Assembly: GCF_020520425.1 (NCBI RefSeq)
Contig: NC_079492.1
Location: 145,483,861 to 145,547,860, forward strand
Origin: Spinacia oleracea
Taxonomy: Eukaryota > Streptophyta > Magnoliopsida > Caryophyllales > Amaranthaceae
Length of the DNA stretch: 64,000 bases
Direction of reading: 5' to 3'
The translations under genes and the position numbers were made by a program. The notes under the pieces are model-generated. The model had not been told where the DNA came from. It saw only the letters and a list, made by a program, of their open reading frames with translations, and did not search any database. Of the stretch, positions 1 to 11,192 are shown in pieces (within the stretch, counting starts at the first letter, position 1; each line of letters opens with the position of its first letter).

Positions 1-20
1 CTATCTACACCCTTTTCCTC

Positions 21-270
21 GAATCGAAATAAGTATTCTATCGGAAACTAATTTTAGCTCAGCTGAAATTGATTTTGGCACACCTCTTATTCATCAAAGT
101 AAATAAGATTGTGCTTTTATAGTGGATGTATCACGAATCGAATTACTTATCCTTTAGGAAACTTATTTTAGCTCAACGGAAATTAATTTTGGCGCATCTC
201 TTAGTCAGTAACGCAAATAAAATTGTGATTTTACAGTGGATGTATCAAGATTCAATTAAGTTACCCTATT
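21..270. repeat. Tandem repeat, period about 114 bp
   Basis: Two imperfect copies (21-134 and 135-247) and the start of a third, each opening with GAATCGAA or a variant and ending in AGTGGATGTATCA. The array probably continues to the left of the window. No coding potential was seen. Confidence 0.6.
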
Positions 271-1401
271 TCCACGTCTAGAAGTTGGAGATGAAAGCAC
301 GAGGCCGTTACACAACTTATTAGTCAAAAACTTCATTGTGAAGTTTAATCATATACGAGTAAATGAGTAAAATACGACTATAAATTATTGAACAATAATG
401 GTTAGCTTTTTATTTTCTTTCATTTCATATTAGATGCAATACTTTCCTTTTCAGAAAATTTCAAATTAGTTGCAACGTTAACTTTATTCGATAATGAGTC
501 CTTGACTAGCTCGTTTTTCATTACATGGGTCTCTCTTAAAACGTGTGTTTACCTATGTTCCAACTTCTAATACGAGTAATAAGTATACATACGTCGCTAG
601 ACTTTCAACTTTACTCTCATTCTATATTCTGGTTGCGCCATAATCTTTACTCAAAGCCATAAACACCAGGCATATTAAAATAATCTTTTGTGAAATGTAG
701 CTTTAAGATCAATTTCACTAGAACAATTGTATCATATAATAGATAATTAGGACAGTCTTTTCTCAAGAGTAAAGCGAAATCGGACATTGACCTAAAAGAG
801 TGACCCAAGGGGGAGAGTCCGAGAGTGTATTTAGTTTAGTTGGGAAGGGGTGAGAAATGCATAAGAATCCCATGTGATATGTGAAAATATTAATGGGAAT
901 CACGTGGAAACGTACAGACAGATGAATGACGAGAGAAGAAGGGGAGGGAGAAGTTAGTGTTGGTTGGCTTATCTGCTATTGGGATGTACAACCGTATAAA
1001 CAACCAAACAGATGAAATCTGCTACTCACTACAACCCCAAATACTCCTTATAATTGTCATATTACTCCAATTTATCATACCCGTATATTATACTTTCTCC
1101 ACCCCTAAAATATTATTATCTCCGTTTCTTTTTATTTGTTACTTATTTTAATTTTATTTGGTCAAATCTTAAATATGTAGATCATGAAATCTTACTGTAA
1201 ATGTGTGATCTTGTTAGATTCGTGTAAATAAATAATATTAGTTTACAATAAAATTATCTTGAAAGTATATGTTGAGATGAATTTGGTTATATTTTACCTT
1301 GTGAAATACTTCATATAGTATACTTCATCTGTTTCTGAATATTTACAACAGTTTGACTAACACACTTGTCAAGACACTAGATTGACTGTAATTATATATT
1401 T
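271..1401. other. Intergenic, nothing recognised
   Basis: AT-rich sequence with no convincing frame, repeat end or RNA gene. A purine-rich patch lies near 800-950. Confidence 0.5.
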
Positions 1402-1737
1402 CTCTCCGTCCTTTTTTATTCTTTACGTTTGGTATCATGCACGGGATTTAACAATATATGTTTCTTATTTAAACAATACAAATTACATTTTTTGATAATA
1501 TTTGAACTTTTATCCAAAATATGACATTGGAAAAGTGTGAGAGATTTAATGTCTCAATGGGAAAGTGAGAAATGTTTAGTGTTCAAATGATTTTAATTAA
1601 TTAAAATAATCACTTGCACACTTTTTGCAGAATATTATGGGTATTTATGATACAATATAAAAGAAAAGTTTCTATGTAAAGATTAAAGCGGGACACTAAA
1701 AACGGAAAGCGTAAAGAATAAAAAGGGATGGAGGGAG
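1402..1737. mobile_element. Stowaway-like MITE, about 336 bp
   Basis: Inverted ends of the CTCCCTCCGT type: the left arm contains TTTATTCTTTACGTTTGG and the right arm is its approximate reverse complement, ending GGATGGAGGGAG followed by TA. No coding capacity. The same family recurs at 61493-61878 and 62866-63226. Confidence 0.65.
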
Positions 1738-1739
1738 TA

Positions 1740-2622
1740 TTACATAGTAAAAACTTAAAAAATGATGTTTGAAATATGTGCATTAAGACTAATTGAACAA
1801 CCTATTATAGAATAACACTTGATTTTTATATATTAGTAAAAAAAGTTTGGTTAAAAATCAAATTGTTACAAGTACTACGTATTTAAAAACGGACAACCAA
1901 GGGGAGTAAAAGATAATAAAATTAGAGTAAATGATTAGTGTAAAAACTAAAAATGGCGCAACTATTTTAGAAGGAAGTACATTTAGTAATAACTTCAAGT
2001 AAAAATTAAGTAATCCACATTTTGAATTAAATTATAGGGTGGTGAGAGTATAGAGACCTCGAACAGTGGTATTTCTTGGTTGTTGATGGGGAACTTGTTT
2101 ATGGATAGTAGAGAACTCTCTGCCAATATTTGCCGTTAGACTAGTCAAACTGTCATGCAGTGGAGTACTCCACATTTTATTTATTAATTTTGGTATCTGC
2201 CTAATCATAATGTTTTAATTTAAACAACTCTCATTAAATTAATGACACTTTTGTAGTTTAATCCAATCGATGATAAGATGAGGTTCATAATTAATTTGTA
2301 GTGTGTGATTATATGATTAGAGTGCGGGATCTGAACGCATAAAATTAACTTTAATGTTTCTAAATTCATCATAATAACTTCCAATATATAGCGTAACCTT
2401 GTGGTTGGGACCTTTGTCTCTTGTCTCAGACAAGGCTTCACTTCCCCTCATATTTAAGCATACCCTTAAGCATATTATTTGTTTGATTATCCTTATTACA
2501 ACTTTTATAATTATGAATCCCAAATTGTTACTAAGTGGTAAATGCAACTAATTTAGTGGGCTAATATTTATTTAAGTGTAATTTTACTAACAAAGTATCA
2601 TCCTAATTAATTAATGTCCATG
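1740..2622. other. Intergenic, nothing recognised
   Basis: AT-rich. The short open frames at 2220-2547 resemble no known protein and look like chance. Confidence 0.5.
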
Positions 2623-2627
2623 TTAAT

Positions 2628-2770
2628 TGTTAGATAATGCCTGTAATCCTCAAGACAATAAAATTTTCTCCCCCTCTGCTTGTGGACGTAGCTAACACAT
2701 TGTTAGTGAACCACGTTAAATTCTCTCCGTTTAATACGTTATTTATTCTTTCTTTGCATGCGTTATAACA
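2628..2770 (-). mobile_element. Short TG...CA LTR-like element, 143 bp
   Basis: Read on the minus strand it begins TGTTATAACGCATG and ends CATTATCTAACA. It is flanked by a perfect 5-bp duplication TTAAT (2623-2627 and 2771-2775). Both ends and a central stretch (CACTAACAATGTG, GCTACGTCCAC) match the 306-bp solo LTR split by the copia element at 10713-16394; this copy lacks about 150 bp of the middle. It is a fossil solo LTR or TRIM-like unit of unassigned family. Confidence 0.7.
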
Positions 2771-2850
2771 TTAATCACCGCTGCTAATAGGTAATGAAAA
2801 TCTACAAAGGTTGAATTAGCAATAGCATGAGCATTATACGAGTATTACTT

Positions 2851-2896
2851 TTCTTAGAGCAATTTTTTTTTTTTTTTGGAAGTATTCTTAGAGCAA
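2851..2896 (-). repeat. Micro-insertion: poly-T stub between 12-bp direct repeats
   Basis: TTCTTAGAGCAA occurs at 2851-2862 and 2885-2896. Between the copies lies a run of T plus a few bases (GGAAGTA). This is the footprint expected from an almost completely 5'-truncated retroposon on the minus strand. Similar cases lie at 17168-17205 and 61748-61803. Confidence 0.45.
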
Positions 2897-3199
2897 ATTT
2901 GGTGTTAAGTTAATTGTCAAATTGATTTGTCATGCCACTTAAGATTTTAACCTAATTTAATTTCTAGCTAGTTTATATTCAAATGACAAGCTAATTTCCA
3001 AACCAACTTGCTATATAAATGTATTACAATTATCTGAAAGCTTCGCGTAAGCTCAAAAGCATTTTAACTCACATAGTCATATCACGTACAATAGTTTGTT
3101 ATTTCCGAAGCAAATTAGCTTGCCAAAACAAATTAATCAAAATCACTCCAAACGTGCAAATTAGCTTTACCAAATTGCAAGCAACTCCCAATCTATAAC

Positions 3200-5147
3200 T
3201 GTAACACCCCCAACTTACTAACTATAAATAAATAAGAATATAAAAGACTTTATAATAACATTGCAGAAGCTTACACCTAAATTGGAGGTATCACCGCCAC
3301 ACTTGACCACAACGTCAAATGCTAAGGCTTACAAAACTCAAACTATTACAACTCAATTACTAGGTGATCTATTTACAAATACTAAACGGTAACACTTGAG
3401 CTCCTTTAACTTCTAACTGCAATCCTTCACGATCATTCTGCTCCAGTCATCTTGACTGCTCACCATAGAGGACAAATTCCAAAAGGATCGTCGCAGGGCC
3501 ACCATAAGAAAAAGACATGGCCGCAAACACACATAGTAAATAAACACACACGTCAGCAAAAAGCTGAGTAATCACATGTTACAAACATAAACATACTAAT
3601 ATAGAATAATAAAGTCACATGTAAACAATGTAGTATGAAACTACATTTCAAGTACGATCCTAAAGATAAAACGTACTAACTCTATACACTATGGAAACTA
3701 TAAATCTTCTCTTCATATGAACCTCAAATATATTGATATGATCCTTCCTCTAGTAAAGTTACTTAAACCGATAGGTGCCATGGTTGCTCTTTGCTTTATA
3801 CTTAGCCTTGGACATGGGTAATTTGAATAAATAAGCCAACAAGTATAAAAACTTGAAACTCTCAATAGCTACTAGAAAGACTCTCTGAGTCAAGGCCACT
3901 TTTGGACCAAATCCCACTTTTGGGGATATTAAGAAAAATAAAGATTGTATCTTGCTCCTCTACTAATGGTTATCATCTCCTTACCAACATGCCAAGGACT
4001 AAGTTCTATAACATTGAGCCTCAAACCAAAAATATAATAATCATTCTCAATCTTGATCTCACAATACGGTCAATATAATCGGTACCCATTATGAGTCAAT
4101 AATCTATACTTTCCAATACTGGCACGAGATCCCAAAATACTATATTACGATATAACTTAGCTCTGTCTAAAATAACCAAACTCATTCGTACAACTAATAC
4201 CAATCATAAACTTATAATTCTAAATCTCAAGAATATAACATAATCTACTCCGATAATAATTGCACTACTAATCCTTGATATGAATACTACTACTCCTAAC
4301 ATAATTCCTCCAAATCTCATTACTTTGACTTTTAGAAACAACCAAAACAATTTAAGTACCTTAATTAAACAACGATATACGCACAATTAATTAATCAAAC
4401 AAACAGTTATTATACACTATTCAAGTAATACAATATAGCACTATATATAAAACCGAAAGTGCAAACATGTAATCACAAAATAATAGGCAATGCATCATAT
4501 TACTCCGAGAGATTAAGCGCGTGTGATTAAAACTAATAATTAATATATACGAATAATTTAAGGAGATTAAGTATGCGTAATTACTACTAATAATATACAC
4601 GAACAATTAGAAGGGACTAAGTGTGATTACCTTCCCAAACAAAATACTCGGACATCGGGATTAGAGTAAAAGCGTTGACAGCCGTAGACTTGCGCATAAA
4701 TTCACTCGGATGACCAACACTTTGATCAAAATAACGATAGCAATGAAAATAATAATGCAACAATAGATAAGGACGTATTGATGAGAATGATGATTAGTAT
4801 CAAAATAATAAGAGGACTAAATTAAAAATTGATTTAACAAACAGTGATCTTTCATAGTTAACGAAAGAAAAAGAAAATAAAACTCAGGCTGCACGATAGT
4901 TTTTCTAGGAAAATAATATTAGGGTTTATGGTATTTATAGATACTCATATAATAGAGTCCCAAAACCAGTAAAATAAGGTTTTAAACTTTACGAAAATAT
5001 AATGTGTACTAATTAAAACGAAATAATTATATTTTGAATATAAAACATATTTTATAACATTATAAAATATTGGGGTATTACAATCTATCCCCCTTAAAAA
5101 AAAGTTTCGTTCCGAAACTTAAAGTTAGGAAATCTTAGGGTATTACA
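3200..5147 (-). mobile_element. Broken LTR retroelement, one 1.9-kb LTR plus a sliver of internal DNA
   Basis: A fossil, probably Ty3/gypsy. It is bounded by a perfect 5-bp duplication ATAAC (3195-3199 and 5148-5152). A long LTR runs 3200-5082; on the minus strand it opens TGTAATACCCC and closes GGGGGTGTTACA. Just outside its start lies a polypurine-tract-like stretch (AAGGGGGATAG, minus strand) next to sequence resembling the end of gypsy pol regions. Almost all of the internal region is gone, so it is clearly broken. Family assignment is inferred from terminus style only. Confidence 0.6.
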
Positions 5148-5152
5148 ATAAC

Positions 5153-5982
5153 TGTTGGAGTTATTCTTACAAATTAATTCTCTTATCATTGCTTAATATT
5201 TTCGGCTATTTATAACCCAATAATCCGAAAAGGTCATAACTACCATACATATTTAGTTCTTAAAGAGGTTTTAGTTTAGTGATTAATACTAGTAAATTGG
5301 GTATAATATATCTCTTATTCAACTTCCTATATTTATATTGCCCTTATTGTTAACTGGAAAAAAAAAAACCTTTACATAAAATTGTTTCTCATAAAGAAAC
5401 GTAAATTGTGACTATATTCACCAATCAGGCAATCACCAGTTCACCACTAGGAATCTAGGATGAACTCACACAAGCACACATTCACACACACGTTAGGAAG
5501 CGGTAGCCCAACTAAGTGCGAGTAGTAGTACTATTCAATACATAGCTTTTAAGTTTTTAGTGGGGAGGTGTTGGATTGTTGGGCCTTTTACATCTAGCCC
5601 ATCATAAAACAAACAAGACTAAGACCCTTACAAGGTTGAAACTTCAATTTCTTTGTAGAAAAAAGTATAGGTCATCTCTTATAGTAATTTTTTTCGAAAA
5701 TGATAAAGGTCGCAACATGCGACCTTTAAGCCTTATCACAATTATGATATGGTATGGCATGCTTATGTGTCATGATTTAAATTGGAAATTATAATATTTA
5801 ACTTATATAACATATTATACATGTTTCAGAAAAGGTTTTGGATCCTTTAGAGTTCTAAAATAACTCTATAAGGTAGAGTTTGAGCATATCAACCATTAAA
5901 TGAAAAATCAATGGTTCATATATTATCTTTCCAAAATTCCCCCTATTTTTTCTCATCGATATGAGCCATTGATTTTAAAATG
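5153..5982. other. Intergenic with one sharp palindrome
   Basis: No gene recognised. At 5704-5728 there is a near-perfect palindrome around AGGTCGCAACATGCGACCT. A related palindrome (GTCGCAACTTGCGACC) lies at about 6497-6520, on the other side of the MITE at 5985-6311. A 72-codon frame at 5576-5794 crosses the first palindrome and has no recognisable domain. Confidence 0.4.
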
Positions 5983-5984
5983 TA

Positions 5985-6311
5985 CTCCCTCCGTCCCGGA
6001 ATACTCGACCCGGTTTGACCGGCACAGAGTTTAAGGGACTTGAATTGACTTATTTAATTTAGTAGGTAGTAGTAGATAGTGGGGCATTATTTTAATGTAG
6101 TTAGTGGGAAATGTGTAAAGGGGTAAGGTTGGGGGAGAGTATGGGTTGAATTTTTAATTATTTTTTGTATGGAGTAGGGGGTAGGTGGGTTAATAGGGGT
6201 GGAGTGAGAAATAATATAATATTGTTAGATATTTTCATTTTTAGAAACAGGTCAAGTATTAAGGGACGGCCCGATAAGGAAAACATGTCAAGTATTCCGG
6301 GACGGAGGGAG
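5985..6311. mobile_element. Stowaway MITE, 327 bp
   Basis: Terminal inverted repeats CTCCCTCCGTCCCGGAATAC at the left and the reverse complement at the right, flanked by TA on both sides (5983-5984 and 6312-6313). This is the TSD and terminus type of Tc1/mariner-derived Stowaway elements. No coding capacity. Confidence 0.85.
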
Positions 6312-6313
6312 TA

Positions 6314-7550
6314 TGGTTTAGATACAACTTTATCTTAATATTCTAATTTGTTTCCTTCTTTATATCGATTACCCCTTATTTACATATTTTCATAGTAAAA
6401 ATATTGCATTGATAGTAAAAAATATTCTGATGACGCATATGTGACGCCTATATGTACCAATTAAACTGCGACACGTAAGATTGCAACAACTAAATGTTGT
6501 CGCAACTTGCGACCTTTATTATCACCCATTTTTTTTTAATAATTAATCCTCCTTTTGGACAACTTTAAACATCTCTTATTTCTCATGATTGTCCAAGCCG
6601 ATCAAAGAGATGTTTCAACTCTTATGGTAGTAAAAAAAATGCGGTCATTACGTGTAAGTTTAGTTATCCCTGGTTAAGTCATTACGGAATATAAGTGTGT
6701 GACATTTAATTTAGATAGAGAAAAGGCAATACACGAGATAGAGAAAACAAGAGAAAATGAATAATTTGTTGAATTTTACAGGTAAGTCTAAGATTTTGTT
6801 TTTTCACTTTATTCGTGGATTAAATCAGAAATATCATATCAGATTAGATCAGAGTATACCAAATTAGATCAAATAATGCAAAAAAACAATCATACTTCAT
6901 CACACAAGACCATACCATACCAAAATCTAAAAAAATAGATCAGATAATGAAGAGATTAAGGTCTAGTCTTTGTTACACATAAACAAAAGAGAGATAATTA
7001 TAAAATGAACAAGATAGAGTTAGAATTTGGAACAGGCTAAAAAGTTGTTGCATGTGGTAAAAACTTAAGGATATGTGATCTTTAATAGTTTTTTTTTTTT
7101 TGTTGTTAACTTTTAGTGTTTTGGATTTCAATTGAGATGTCATGTAGTTTGGAAATTTCATTCTGATGTCCTAAGTTGAAAACGCTTTTTTAACTTAAGA
7201 TAGAATTGAAATAACATTATACATCACTTTTGCTTTTATCACCCATATCCCCGTCTGCTATTTAAATGAAAACACTTTAAGCATAAACCGAGATAGAAAT
7301 AGAACTCCAACTTAACTCAATTCAATGTAACTTAATTTCATTAAGCTTGTCATAATTTGCATATAGACTACTATATACATATATTCTAAATTTAACTTCA
7401 AGAAAATCATATAGTAAGAGTAACATGTAGATTGTAGTAATATCGGTTAGTTCGGATAAGATTAGGAGTTTTCGAAATACGAGAGTGCTTAATGCATAGA
7501 TTGTAGATCGTAGTAACGTTGATTTGGTTTGATTCTAAATGTCATGTATC
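6314..7550. other. Intergenic, nothing recognised
   Basis: AT-rich. The part near 6830-6970 contains CAGATTAGATCAGA-like simple motifs of a kind seen again at 16740-16820 and 51960-52060. No gene supported. Confidence 0.45.
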
Positions 7551-7565
7551 AACCTCAAACAATTA

Positions 7566-7779
7566 TAACCAAGTGTGTCTTGGCCTAGTGGAAATGATTC
7601 CACTTTCTAACCAAAAGGTTGGGGGTTCAATCCCACTACGGGCACTTTGAGGGAGGGTTCCCTTTATCACTCTCCCCCATTCTCAAAGTATCTAGCCTGC
7701 TAACTCAGGCGGGTTGACTCGTGCAGAGTTCCGGTCCGTAGGGCTATTCATCTTACCTTGCAAAAAAAAAAAAAAAAAA
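7566..7779 (+). mobile_element. tRNA-derived SINE
   Basis: A pol III A-box-like TGGCCTAGTGG is followed by a B box in GGGTTCAATCCC. A unique body and a run of A close the element. It is flanked by a 15-bp duplication AACCTCAAACAATTA (7551-7565 and 7778-7792, the first two A of the right copy shared with the tail). The A-tail and TSD show this is a retroposed SINE, not a tRNA gene. Confidence 0.85.
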
Positions 7780-7792
7780 CCTCAAACAATTA

Positions 7793-8227
7793 CCGAGTAT
7801 GACTAATCCGACCAGAAAGAGTAAAATCAAAACCGACTAAAAATTAGAAAAATCAAACCAAATCGAACCAAAGTTAGGCGAAAAGACCAAAACCTAACTT
7901 TTTTACGAGTATTCTTTTCACTTTTTAGTAGGCAGTTTTTAAAAATGAACTCATAAATGATCCATTGTGCGACTAGCCTAGTTACTGTACATTTTTCAAA
8001 ATCAAATAAGCGCGACTCAATTCCTCATCACATATCGTGTGAAGTGAACAATCCCAGTAACTCCCATTTCACTCTCCCCCAAAATCACAAATTTGAAACT
8101 CAAATTTCAAAACCTGCCCTTTTTTTTAAAATCAATTTCTTTTCATCTTCCTCACCAAAAAAAAACCAATCCAAAATCAACAACAAAAAACCAATCCAAA
8201 ATCAACAACAACAACAAAAAACAAGAA
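7793..8227 (+). promoter_or_regulatory. Upstream region and 5' leader of the glutaredoxin-like gene
   Basis: The last ~140 bp before the ATG are C- and A-rich with CAACAACAACAA stretches and no internal G-rich structure, typical of a plant 5' leader. No single TATA element stands out. An in-frame upstream ATG at 8093 lies in this leader-like stretch and is not preferred as start. Confidence 0.4.
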
Positions 8228-9295
8228 ATGGGGTGTGTTTCTTCAACTCTGCTAAACCAAGACGAAGATTTCCCCCAAATCGGAAGCGCCGCCTTTAGCC
8301 ACCACATTGTATCGCTCACCTCCACCACTTACGGCCTTCTTTCACTCGATGCACCGCCTTCTTCTTCCCCTATGACACCGCCAAAGCCACTCCCTCGCTT
8401 CACTCTCACCCCCAAATCTCTCTCCGTTGACCCACCTCCATCTGCTACAGAAGTCATCAACTCTTGGGAACTCATGGCTGGTCTTGACTCTACCACCCCT
8501 GATAGTACCAATCACAACAATAACGACGGAAGTTTCCGATTTTCTCTACCTTCATCAAACTCAAAACCTTTTACTTTTACCGGCACCCCTAATTTCTTCT
8601 CTGATAAACTTAAAGAAAATTCGAACCCGAATACCCGGGTTCGGAGGCCCAGGCAACTGTTTCCTGACCCGGATGCAGGGGTAACGAAAACAACGAAATG
8701 CGACAATGTTGCTAATTCTAAACTTGACCAGTTTGAATTGCTTTGTCCACCGAATGGGGAAAACAAAGTAGTGCTCTACACTACGACTCTGAGAGGGGTT
8801 AGGAAAACATTCGAAGGATGTAATGCGGTTCGATCTGTGATTCAAGGTCTGGGTTTCGCCTTTTGCGAAAGAGATATTTCAATGGATCGCGGTTTAAGGG
8901 ATGAATTAAAGCAATTGTTAGCACCACTGAAGAAGAATGAGGCGGCAGCGGCGGCGCAACTACCCTGTTTATTCATAAAGGGGCGGTATATTGGGGGAAA
9001 AGATGAAGTGTTGAAAATTCATGAAGAAGGCGGCCTTGTTGATCTGCTTCAAGGCCTTCCCAGAGTCGAGGCCGGTGTCGTCTGCGAGGGGTGCGGCGAT
9101 GTAAGGTTCTTGCCTTGCTTTCAGTGTAATGGGAGCTGTAAATTGGTGGTGGTTGTTAAAGAGGTTGATGATGAAGATGAGGAAAGTATTAATAAGAATG
9201 GTTATTGTAATAGTAATAGTATTAGGAGGACTGTTGTGATAAAATGTCCAGATTGTAATGAGAATGGTTTGGTTCTCTGCCCTATTTGCAGTTGA
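8228..9295 (+). CDS. Glutaredoxin-domain protein with C-terminal CxxC zinc-finger repeats
   Basis: A single-exon gene of 355 residues. The start at 8228 gives MGCVSS, an N-myristoylation/palmitoylation signature found at the start of this plant family, so membrane attachment is likely. Residues 1-175 are low-complexity, rich in Ser, Pro and Thr. A glutaredoxin-like fold spans about residues 178-280, opening VVLYTTTLRG. It lacks the usual CPYC dithiol motif; the nearest cysteine is in KTFEGC (about residue 198). A PCLFIKGRYIGG segment corresponds to the cis-Pro/glutathione-binding part. The C-terminus carries four CxxC pairs (CEGC, CFQC, CPDC, CPIC; residues 286 to 354), which probably bind zinc. 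The relatives are Arabidopsis proteins such as At5g39865. Catalytic activity is doubtful; a regulatory or metal-binding role is more likely (inference). The upstream repeats do not touch the gene. Confidence 0.9.
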   Translation: MGCVSSTLLNQDEDFPQIGSAAFSHHIVSLTSTTYGLLSLDAPPSSSPMTPPKPLPRFTLTPKSLSVDPPPSATEVINSWELMAGLDSTTPDSTNHNNNDGSFRFSLPSSNSKPFTFTGTPNFFSDKLKENSNPNTRVRRPRQLFPDPDAGVTKTTKCDNVANSKLDQFELLCPPNGENKVVLYTTTLRGVRKTFEGCNAVRSVIQGLGFAFCERDISMDRGLRDELKQLLAPLKKNEAAAAAQLPCLFIKGRYIGGKDEVLKIHEEGGLVDLLQGLPRVEAGVVCEGCGDVRFLPCFQCNGSCKLVVVVKEVDDEDEESINKNGYCNSNSIRRTVVIKCPDCNENGLVLCPICS

Positions 9296-9447
9296 TCAAT
9301 AAATTATTAATTTGTAAGTTCATATACAAATCTATGAGAACGGAGGAAGCATATCAAATCATTCTCATTTGAAATTTCAAATCGTAGTGATAAATTTATC
9401 ATACTCCGTACTATATTGGTATGTAAATTCATGTGGCAACATTAAAA

Positions 9448-9752
9448 GAGGGTTGTGGGTCGCGTTGGCCAGAGGCCCGACCAGGCCTGACACGAAAAAA
9501 GCCCGGCCTAACACGAGCACGAAATTGTGGGCCGTATCTTTATGGAAAAAGCACGGAACAACCCTTTCCAACACGACAAAACACGTTAAACTTAGTAAAA
9601 GTATGCTTGAGCATGATAGCGCGGCCCGAGTCTGGGCCATGTTTTGAAAATTCCAACAAGGCCGATTATATAGTGGGTTTGGCGTGGACGAGCCCAATCA
9701 GACCAATGGCCCATGGGCTTGACCCAAAGCCCGAGCCATAGTCATCTTTAGC
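9448..9752 (-). repeat. GC-rich dispersed repeat
   Basis: A stretch much richer in GC than its surroundings, full of GGCCCG/GGGCC words. It shares ordered blocks with 49638-49800 when read on the minus strand (GGGCTAAAGAT, ATTTTCAAAA, TTTTACTAA, TTGTCGTG). It is probably a non-autonomous DNA transposon family, perhaps hAT-like, but ends and target duplication were not resolved. Frames of about 100 codons inside it are by-products of the GC content. Confidence 0.5.
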
Positions 9753-9765
9753 CCATATTTATTTG

Positions 9766-9941
9766 GTTTTTTTTTTGGTTTTACTACGAGGAGACTAATC
9801 TCCCGCGGGAGTTTGCATGAGTAATTCGATGGGCAACATCCCTTCCAGTTGAGATTTTTTCAATACACAAGGCTCGAACCCAAAACCTTGGTTAAGGAGC
9901 AAAAGGCTCTAACCACTCATACCAACCTCAATTATTTCAGT
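9766..9941 (-). mobile_element. tRNA-derived SINE, minus strand
   Basis: Read on the minus strand: A-box-like TGGTATGAGTGGTTAGAG, B box GGGTTCGAGCC, then a body and a poly-A tail (the T run at about 9766-9776). A perfect 11-bp duplication ATATTTATTTG flanks it (9755-9765 and 9942-9952). A second, shorter member of the family lies at 58010-58165. Confidence 0.85.
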
Positions 9942-9952
9942 ATATTTATTTG

Positions 9953-10378
9953 TTGTTGTTGGTTTATAGATAGAGTAACATAAGTCATAATTAAATTGTA
10001 CGTAAACTAATTTTAAACCTGTGAGTTATCATGAGTATTGTATTATACTCCGTACGAGTTTTGAATCTCTAGATATCGTCTATATCGATCATACCTTCAA
10101 CTGGGAAATGAGAATGACACGACCTTTGTGCCAAATAAAATTAAGCATTTGGATAAGTTGTTTATGCAAAATTTTGGACTTCAGCATACATGATAATGAT
10201 GATATCATAGGATTCATAGTGCGTCCTCTATGATTTCATTTTCTATTAGTCTTTTCTGTCATGATATATACCAAAAGATGATATTACGACTTCATGATAA
10301 GTATGTTTTTGTTTCGTGCTTGAATTTTCAAGTTTTGGTCTTCTTCTATGAATTGGGATGGCATATTTTGATAGTTTT
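9953..10378. other. Intergenic, nothing recognised
   Basis: AT-rich. The 62- to 70-codon frames here have no recognisable domain. Confidence 0.4.
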
Positions 10379-10712
10379 GATCAAAGTTAAACATTGGGTG
10401 CTTCTATGCATTTCTTAGAGTTGGATGCAGTGATCTGGCGATATCGCGTAAAATTATGGTGGTACTTTGTATAGTTGTGACGGTATCTCAAAATCTTAAA
10501 TCACTGTGAAGATTAAAAGTTACCTCGTATAAAATTGAGAACTTTAAAAAGTTACTTATTATTAAGTTACTTATTATTGCTATCTTCTTGTCCACCCTTG
10601 TGGGTGATCATAGTTACACATTGGATGCCTCAATGCATTTCTTAGTGTTAGGATGTAGTGATGTGGAGTATTGTGTATAAGTGTATAACGGTATAATTAT
10701 GGTGGTACTTTG
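10379..10712 (+). repeat. Tandem duplication of about 225 bp, second arm split by transposons
   Basis: Copy 1 runs 10379-10595 and contains TGCATTTCTTAGAGTTGGATG, GTGGTACTTTG and AAAATCTTAAATCAC. Copy 2 starts at about 10607, is interrupted after 10712 and resumes at 16400-16491. It carries the same blocks in the same order. The transposon nest therefore landed in an already duplicated sequence. Confidence 0.65.
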
Positions 10713-10866
10713 TGTTATAACGGATGCAAAAAAATATCAAATTAACGTAATTAAAAAACGCAGAGATTTAACGTGGTTCACTAACAATGTGTTAGCTACG
10801 TCCACAGGTAGAGGGGAGGAAAGTTTTATTGATCTTGAGGAATACAGATTACAGAATACGGCTAGG

Positions 10867-11176
10867 TGTTGATTATAGCATTATCATTCTATGCATTCTA
10901 ACAGTTTAGTGATGCTGCTTTCCTAATGCTGTAGTGTTGCTGCTGATGCTATGCTGTTGTTTTGCTGCTGATGCTGCTTTGTCAGCACACAGTCAGCAAG
11001 TTAGTTATGAGTTTGTTATAACAAACTTTAGAACAATCTAGATCCCTAAGCTGTACTATATATACTTCATTGCTGTAATATTTATTTCATTATCTAATAC
11101 AGAAAAACAGAAATAAGATTCTGCTTTCTTCTTCTTCTCTCAATCAATATTTTCCATTCTGTTTCGTTTTTCTTCA
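10867..11176 (+). repeat. 5' LTR of the copia element
   Basis: 310 bp, TGTTGATT...TTCTTCA. A TATATATACTTC box near 11058 and the pyrimidine-rich end suggest U3/R. The repeated TGCTGCTGATGCT words in U3 may be enhancer-like, which is inference. Confidence 0.92.
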
Positions 11177-11192
11177 TGGTATCAGAGCCAGG
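11177..11192 (+). other. Primer-binding site of the copia element
   Basis: TGGTATCAGAGC directly after the LTR, complementary to the 3' end of initiator tRNA-Met, the usual primer of plant copia elements. Confidence 0.85.

Noticed and set aside
7566-7700. tRNA-like sequence
   Set aside because: A and B boxes are present, but the long A run and 15-bp flanking duplication show a SINE; the arms do not fold as a tRNA.
8093-8227. Upstream in-frame ATG of the glutaredoxin-like gene
   Set aside because: The added 45 residues are low-complexity leader translation and would bury the MGCVSS lipid-anchor start.
9377-9741. Frames of about 100 codons on both strands
   Set aside because: They lie in a GC-rich dispersed repeat with a second diverged copy at 49638.
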